64,000 nt of DNA from an uncultured Collinsella sp. (GTDB lineage: Bacteria > Actinomycetota > Coriobacteriia > Coriobacteriales > Coriobacteriaceae): NCBI GenBank assembly GCA_900541235.1, contig UQIW01000007.1:1-64000 (forward strand), in the 5' to 3' direction. The translations under genes were made by a program, and so were the position numbers. The number at the start of each line of letters is the position of its first letter. Positions within the stretch are counted from its first letter, which is position 1. Shown one piece after another: positions 59,186 to 64,000 of this stretch. Under the pieces are notes generated by a model. It saw nothing but the letters and a program-made list of their open reading frames with translations, was not told the origin of the DNA and made no database searches.

Positions 59186-60889
59186 TTAGCCCAGCAGGCT
59201 TAAGCCCACGGAGACAAACGCCAGGATAACGCCGACGATGGACTCGCCGCCGAGCAGGCCGCTGGCAACGACCAGACCCTGTTCCTGGAAGGCGGCGTCC
59301 TTGGCAGCTCTCTCCTCGTCGGAAAGACCAGCGGTGGCGTCGCGGTGGGCGGACCACTTGTCGTAGGCGAGCTTGACGCAGGAGCCCAGGAATGCCGTGA
59401 GTGACATGTAGAACGGCAGGTACACGCCCAGGCCGATCATCATGGCCGGAATGCCGAGCCAGTACATGACGATGCCGGCGATAAAGCCGCCAACGAACCA
59501 CGGCACGCTCGGGATGCCCGAGACCATGGTGGCGACGACGCTTGCCTGCGCGGCAACAAAGCTCTTGTCGGGGCCAAAGGCGTCCGGGCCATAGGCGGTG
59601 ACGAGCGCGACCATGACGGCTGCGGCGACCAGGGCGCCCACGATGCCGCCGATGGCTTGGCCGATCCATTGCGCACGCGGGTTGGTGCCCAGCACGGCGC
59701 CGGCCTTAAAGTCGTTCATGACGTCGCCCGCAAGGCCGCACGCCACGGCAACGATGCCGGCGATAAAGAACAGCTTGACCTGAGCGATCTGTGCGAAGGC
59801 AGCCACGATGAGCATAACGATGAGGCCAAAGATTTCCATGGGGTCGATACCCGTCTGGCCGCAGCTCTGCGCGCTCATGATGGTGGTGACAAAGGTGAAC
59901 AACGTGACGATGACGGCCGGAACGGGGCCAAGGTCGAGCGCGATGGCAACGATTACGGCGATGGCGGCAGCGCCCAGGCCGATGATGCCGGCGTCGAGCT
60001 TAAGAGAGCCCGAGATAAGCGACTGCTCGTCGGTGTCGGTGGAGCTGTCGGCGGCAAGACCGCGGACGATACCGGCGACCTGCGGCAGGATGTCCTTGAG
60101 GACGACGGCGACGCCAAAGCCCATCATAAGACCCATACCGAGGGATTTGACGATACCCTGCGCGGTCACAATATCGAACAGGCCAGCAGCGGTGCCGCCA
60201 ACGATGATGCCAAAGTTGCCCAGCAGCGCGCCGGCAAACCAGAAGGCGACGGGGGCGAAGCCCACGAGGAAGCCGATGGACAGCAGCATGGGCGAGTTGT
60301 AGATGGCAAAGGTCACGCCGGGGATATTGAGCGTGCACAGCATACTGGGCACCACGCCCAGGGCGTCGCGCAGCACGCTGTAGATGCCTGCGATGGCCAT
60401 GGAGCCAAAGAGCTGCTTACCGGTCTTGCCGCCGGCCTCGGTAGCACGTAGAGTCTGGGCAGCGGCGTTGCCGGTGGGGAACTCCAGCGCGGCGTCCACG
60501 ATAAAGTGACGGTGGATGAGCGCTGTCGCTAGAAGGCCCAAGATGGTGCCGGCGAGCGCCACGATAAACATGTCGAGCCAGCTGATCTGGTCGGCATAGC
60601 CCAACATCCAGGCGCCCGGGATGGTAAACGCCAGGCCGCCGGCGACCATGGCGCCCGCAGACATGATGGTGTGGGTGACGTTGGCCTCGTTGAGGCTGGC
60701 GTTGCCCATGAGCTTAAGGAAGAACAGCGAAATGACGGCAGCGAAAATGATCGGCCAGGGGAGGGCGCCCATCTTGAGGGCGGTATAGGCCGAGCTTGCC
60801 GTGATGATCACGCAGCCAAGGGCGCCGATGACGACGCCGCGCAGCGTGAGTTGACCGCGCATCGAGGTGCGGTTCGAGGGATTGCTCAT
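59186..60889 (-). CDS. OPT family oligopeptide transporter
   Basis: 567 residues with around 14 membrane helices. NEANVTHTIMSAGAMVAGGLAFTIPG and FPTGNAAAQTLRATEAGGK are typical of OPT proteins that take up peptides or metal-chelates. The gene stands alone with its own terminator; AAAGGAG-like bases precede it. Confidence 0.88.
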   Translation of the reverse strand: MSNPSNRTSMRGQLTLRGVVIGALGCVIITASSAYTALKMGALPWPIIFAAVISLFFLKLMGNASLNEANVTHTIMSAGAMVAGGLAFTIPGAWMLGYADQISWLDMFIVALAGTILGLLATALIHRHFIVDAALEFPTGNAAAQTLRATEAGGKTGKQLFGSMAIAGIYSVLRDALGVVPSMLCTLNIPGVTFAIYNSPMLLSIGFLVGFAPVAFWFAGALLGNFGIIVGGTAAGLFDIVTAQGIVKSLGMGLMMGFGVAVVLKDILPQVAGIVRGLAADSSTDTDEQSLISGSLKLDAGIIGLGAAAIAVIVAIALDLGPVPAVIVTLFTFVTTIMSAQSCGQTGIDPMEIFGLIVMLIVAAFAQIAQVKLFFIAGIVAVACGLAGDVMNDFKAGAVLGTNPRAQWIGQAIGGIVGALVAAAVMVALVTAYGPDAFGPDKSFVAAQASVVATMVSGIPSVPWFVGGFIAGIVMYWLGIPAMMIGLGVYLPFYMSLTAFLGSCVKLAYDKWSAHRDATAGLSDEERAAKDAAFQEQGLVVASGLLGGESIVGVILAFVSVGLSLLG

Positions 60890-61081
60890 ATAGAACTCCT
60901 TTGCGTATATCCGCTTCCCCCGGGAGCGCCGCTACGGATACGGCGCGGGAAGTCGGGTTCCCAAGGGCCGCCGCGTGAGCTCGCAAACGACCGCGCACCA
61001 GTATAGCCGCAAGCTAGTCATTTTGGGATGACTGGTTTAGGTAGGCGATATACTGCTGGGCAGATGAAAGGAGCGCCGACG

Positions 61082-61933
61082 ATGCTTAATGGGTGCGCAT
61101 ATATATTGACGGTCGACGTGGGCAACACGTCCATTCGCTTTGGCCTGTTTGCCGAGGATTCGGCCGCGGCACAGGAATGTCCGCTTGCGACGTGCGAGAT
61201 CACGACGCCGTCGAGCACCACAGCCGACGAGGCGCGCATGCGTCTCGTGCAGGTCATGGCTGCACTGGCGGCCGATGCGGGCATGCCGGGCGCGCTTGTG
61301 CCCGCGGCTGCTGTGCTGAGCTGCGTGGTCCCGGCGCTCGAGCGCCCGTGGAAAGCGGCGCTTTCCCGCACCTGCACGGGGCGCGTGCTCACGGTGGGGC
61401 CGGGACTTAAGACCGGCATGCCCGTGCACTACGACGATCCGGCCGAGATTGGTCCCGACCGCATCGCCGACGCCGTGGCGGCCCGTGCCGTCTACGGCTC
61501 TCCGTGCATCGTGATTGACCTGGGCACCACGACCAATATCGAGGTCATCGACGCGCGCGGTACCTTTGTGGGCGGCGTCATCGCGCCGGGTCTGGCGCTT
61601 GGCGCCCGTTCGCTTTCGGCGGCCGCGGCGCGTTTGCCTCAGGTCGAGCCCTCGGCGCCCACGCATGTGATCGGCCGCAACACGCGCGAGGCTATGCGCT
61701 CGGGCGTGGTCTTGGGCGAGGTGGCCCGCATCGACGGCATGCTCGACATGGTGCTCGCCGAGATGCGCGCGACCAAGGCCGCGGGGGAGGGCGACGTGCC
61801 CATCGTCATTACCGGCGACGACGCCGAGGCGCTCGCGTTGCTGGTCGGCCATAGCCTGACGGTTGACGACGCGCTGACGTTGCGGGGTCTCGCCGAGCTC
61901 TACCGCATCAACCAAAAGCCCCGCCGCGTGTAA
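61082..61933 (+). CDS. coaX: Type III pantothenate kinase
   Basis: 283 residues: DVGNTSIRFGLF, GPDRIADAVAARAVYG and DLGTTTNIEVID are the CoaX motifs of an ASKHA kinase in CoA synthesis. AAAGGAG precedes ATG 61082. The NIEVID part and GPDRIAD differ slightly from the common GADR/GTATTFD pattern, but the family is clear. Confidence 0.9.
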   Translation: MLNGCAYILTVDVGNTSIRFGLFAEDSAAAQECPLATCEITTPSSTTADEARMRLVQVMAALAADAGMPGALVPAAAVLSCVVPALERPWKAALSRTCTGRVLTVGPGLKTGMPVHYDDPAEIGPDRIADAVAARAVYGSPCIVIDLGTTTNIEVIDARGTFVGGVIAPGLALGARSLSAAAARLPQVEPSAPTHVIGRNTREAMRSGVVLGEVARIDGMLDMVLAEMRATKAAGEGDVPIVITGDDAEALALLVGHSLTVDDALTLRGLAELYRINQKPRRV

Positions 61934-62017
61934 AGGTGAGGGCGCCGGTGGGACAAACGCCTCCACCTTTCACCTGCTACAATGGGTCAAACTATTGCGA
62001 TTACGGAGGTGTCTGCC

Positions 62018-62542
62018 ATGTCGGACGATCTTCATCAAACTTCGTCAGGCAAGCGCCTGGACGTCATTAGCTGGGACGAGTTCTTTATGAGCGTGGCCAT
62101 CGCCGCGCAGCGCCGCAGCAAGGACCCCAACACGCAGGTGGGTGCGTGCATCGCCAACACCAACCACCGCATCCTTTCGGTGGGTTACAACGGCACACCC
62201 TCGGCACTCAACGATGACTTTTTCCCGTGGGGAACGAGCGACGACCCGCTGCAGGACAAGCACAACTACGTGGTGCATGCCGAGGCAAACGCCGTGCTCA
62301 ACTACCGCGGCTCGCTCAAAGACCTCGAGGGTTCCACGGTCTACGTCACGCTGTTCCCGTGCCACGACTGCGCCAAGATCCTGGCGCAGGTGGGCGTGGG
62401 CGAGGTCGTCTACCTGGACAATAAGTATGCCGACACCGATGACGGCCGTATCAGCCGCCGCATTCTCGACTCCTGCGGCATCAGCTACCGCCAGGTCATC
62501 GTCGATGTTCAGATTGGTACCGGGGGACAAGCTCAGCAGTAG
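62018..62542 (+). CDS. dCMP deaminase-like zinc deaminase
   Basis: 174 residues. HAEANAV and PCHDCAKIL bind zinc in the cytidine deaminase fold; SKDPNTQVGACI and GYNGTPSALND fit dCMP deaminase/ComEB proteins. GGAGGTG at 62004-62010 supports ATG 62018. It supplies dUMP for dTTP synthesis. Confidence 0.85.
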   Translation: MSDDLHQTSSGKRLDVISWDEFFMSVAIAAQRRSKDPNTQVGACIANTNHRILSVGYNGTPSALNDDFFPWGTSDDPLQDKHNYVVHAEANAVLNYRGSLKDLEGSTVYVTLFPCHDCAKILAQVGVGEVVYLDNKYADTDDGRISRRILDSCGISYRQVIVDVQIGTGGQAQQ

Positions 62543-62712
62543 TGCGTGCCAACGCCAGCTGGCGGCAAAACAGCCAAAAGAGCCCCGTCCCAAATTGACT
62601 ACTCGTGAAAGTCGCGTCTGCGCGCATGGACGGCTCGTGAGCGGGTACATGGCTGTAGTAACATAGCTTCTGTCCGCGGGCGCGCCCGCGTTATTGTGAG
62701 AAAGGAGCCCCT

Positions 62713-62991
62713 GTGGCTGTTAACGAAGAGCTGCTTAAGAAGGTTCTTGAAGAGATTCGCCCCAACCTGCAGGCCGACGGCGGCGACATGGAGTATATAG
62801 GCGTTGATGACGAGGGCGTCGTCAAGCTGGAGCTTCAGGGCGCCTGTGCCGGTTGTCCCATGAGCGCCCTGACGCTTTCCATGGGCATCGAGCGTATCCT
62901 CAAGGAGCACGTGCCCGGCGTTACGCGTGTCGAGCAGGTCAATGCCTCCGGCGAGACCGATGACCTGTACGACGAGTATGCGCCGTTCTAA
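62713..62991 (+). CDS. NifU C-terminal-like (Nfu) iron-sulfur scaffold
   Basis: 92 residues, a free-standing Nfu domain. IRPNLQADGGDMEYIGV and the CAGCPMS motif bind a bridging [4Fe-4S] cluster for transfer to target proteins. AAAGGAG and a GTG start. Confidence 0.88.
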   Translation: MAVNEELLKKVLEEIRPNLQADGGDMEYIGVDDEGVVKLELQGACAGCPMSALTLSMGIERILKEHVPGVTRVEQVNASGETDDLYDEYAPF

Positions 62992-63100
62992 GAAGTGAAA
63001 GCTGCGGGCGATATGCTCCGCATAGACGTCACGCCCGAATATGCGGCTGCGAGCGCAAGGCCCGCGGCCGCATTTGTATGTAGGGAGCAGGGGGACCGAT

Positions 63101-63922
63101 ATGCTCAACGACCTCTACCATATGCTTGATCCCGTCGCCATCTCGGCGGGGCCCATCACCATCTACTGGTACGGCTTGGCCTATGTGGTCGGAGCTCTGC
63201 TCACGGCGGTCGTCATGTACCGCACGCAGCGCCGTTGGGGTTTTGACATTACGGTCGACGACCTGACGAGTGTCGTGGTCGGCGTGGTCTTTGGCCTTAT
63301 CATTGGCGCCCGCCTGTTCTACGTCATCTTTTACGGCGACGGCTACTACTGGGCGCATCCGCTCGAGATCTTTGCTACCAATGAAGGCGGCATGAGCTTC
63401 CATGGCGGCCTGGTGGGCGGCATCATCGGCGGCGTGCTCGTGTGCCGCATGTACAAGCTCGACGCCTGGACCATCGCCGACCTTGCCGTTATCGGTGCTC
63501 CGCTGGCCTTATGTCTGGGACGCTGCGCCAACTTTGTCAACGGCGAGCTGTGGGGCAAGCCGACCGATCTGCCCTGGGGCGTGATCTTTGGCGGCACCGC
63601 GGGCGATATGCCGCGTCATCCTTCCCAGCTCTATGAGGCATTCCTAGAGGGCGTCGTGCTCTTCTGTATTTTGCAGGTGCTCAGCCGCAAAAAGCCGCTG
63701 CTGCCCCAGGGTACGTTTATGGGCGTGTTCGTGATGGGGTACGGCATCGTCCGCTTTCTCGTTGAGTTCGTGCGCGTGCCCGATGCCCAGCTGGGTTATC
63801 TGCTGGGGGGCGTCATCACCATGGGCCAGCTGCTGAGCCTGCCACTCGTGATTGCCGGTCTGGCGCTCATCATCTTCGCCCGACACCGCAATCGTCCCCA
63901 GCGCATCTACCTCGACGCCTAA
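63101..63922 (+). CDS. lgt: Prolipoprotein diacylglyceryl transferase
   Basis: 273 residues and seven membrane helices. GRCANFVNGELWG and RHPSQLYEA are the Lgt signatures; it attaches diacylglycerol to lipoprotein cysteines, such as that of the binding protein at 38952-39947. ATG 63101 lies behind a purine-rich AGCAGGGGGA. Confidence 0.93.
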   Translation: MLNDLYHMLDPVAISAGPITIYWYGLAYVVGALLTAVVMYRTQRRWGFDITVDDLTSVVVGVVFGLIIGARLFYVIFYGDGYYWAHPLEIFATNEGGMSFHGGLVGGIIGGVLVCRMYKLDAWTIADLAVIGAPLALCLGRCANFVNGELWGKPTDLPWGVIFGGTAGDMPRHPSQLYEAFLEGVVLFCILQVLSRKKPLLPQGTFMGVFVMGYGIVRFLVEFVRVPDAQLGYLLGGVITMGQLLSLPLVIAGLALIIFARHRNRPQRIYLDA

Positions 63923-63923
63923 C

Positions 63924-63966
63924 CAAGACCACCACAAAGGGGACAGGCACCTTTGTGGTGGTCTTG
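63924..63966. repeat. AAAGGGGACAG-type palindrome, copy 6
   Basis: Perfect 17-bp arms (63924-63940 with 63950-63966) and loop GGACAGGCA, starting next to the lgt stop. A decayed relative lies at 40071. Confidence 0.8.
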
Positions 63967-64000
63967 CCGAGTTTGATAGGTTTCTAGAAAGGCTTTCGGA

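Overview
The window looks like a chromosome segment of a gut actinobacterium of the class Coriobacteriia, most likely a Collinsella. The reasons are moderately high GC, a sucrose PTS operon, a Tat-type lipoprotein ABC transporter, a very large fused 2-hydroxyacyl-CoA-dehydratase-type activase, an LAQTG sortase-anchored coiled-coil protein, and gene content of an anaerobe (pyruvate formate-lyase activase, radical SAM enzymes). The genus is an inference from protein character. No rRNA, tRNA or CRISPR array was recognised.

Layout. 0.2-5.9 kb: sucrose locus (LacI-type regulator, divergent GH32-like protein, PTS EIIBC, GH32 sucrose-6-phosphate hydrolase) with tandem operator repeats on its promoter. 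6-10.7 kb: DegV, PflA, a membrane-anchored serine hydrolase, MTA/SAH nucleosidase, EngB. 10.7-12.1 kb: an AT-richer DUF3990/XRE pair resembling a toxin-antitoxin island. 12.4-17.7 kb: threonine/aspartate-family block (thrB and thrC on minus; lysC and asd on plus). 18-24.5 kb: Ogt, a two-component system and an ABC transporter. 25-32 kb: PfkA, an anchored Ntn-hydrolase, M18 aminopeptidase, a 2-hydroxyacid dehydrogenase, Map with a SEC-C finger, and a radical SAM protein. 32-36.5 kb: alpha/beta hydrolase, a GGDEF-REC-HD-GYP protein with an HPt partner, and a class-I amidotransferase. 36.5-40 kb: polar amino-acid ABC transporter. 40-46 kb: Dxs, an HD protein with a CmpB-type membrane protein, AmtB-PII. 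46-53 kb: HAD phosphatase, a probable 41-residue type I toxin, a TetR regulator with the 1593-residue activase. 53-64 kb: a gene remnant, DUF389 protein, the LAQTG coiled-coil/CAP surface protein, OPT transporter, CoaX, dCMP deaminase-like protein, Nfu-type scaffold and Lgt.

The most unusual property is outside the genes. Many intergenic spacers hold very long, nearly perfect nested inverted repeats. Two of them (after thrB and after pfkA) are copies of one element: a conserved internal-loop motif inside 28-29 bp stems whose sequences differ but stay paired, wrapped in an outer gene-specific stem that includes the stop codon of the upstream gene. Three tandem hairpins built from six alternating copies of one half-site lie between the ABC transporter and dxs. 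Short palindromes built around AAAGGGACAG occur at least seven times.

A nine-G tract near the 5' end of the LAQTG surface-protein gene has stop codons at once in both other frames, so it reads as an on/off phase-variation switch.
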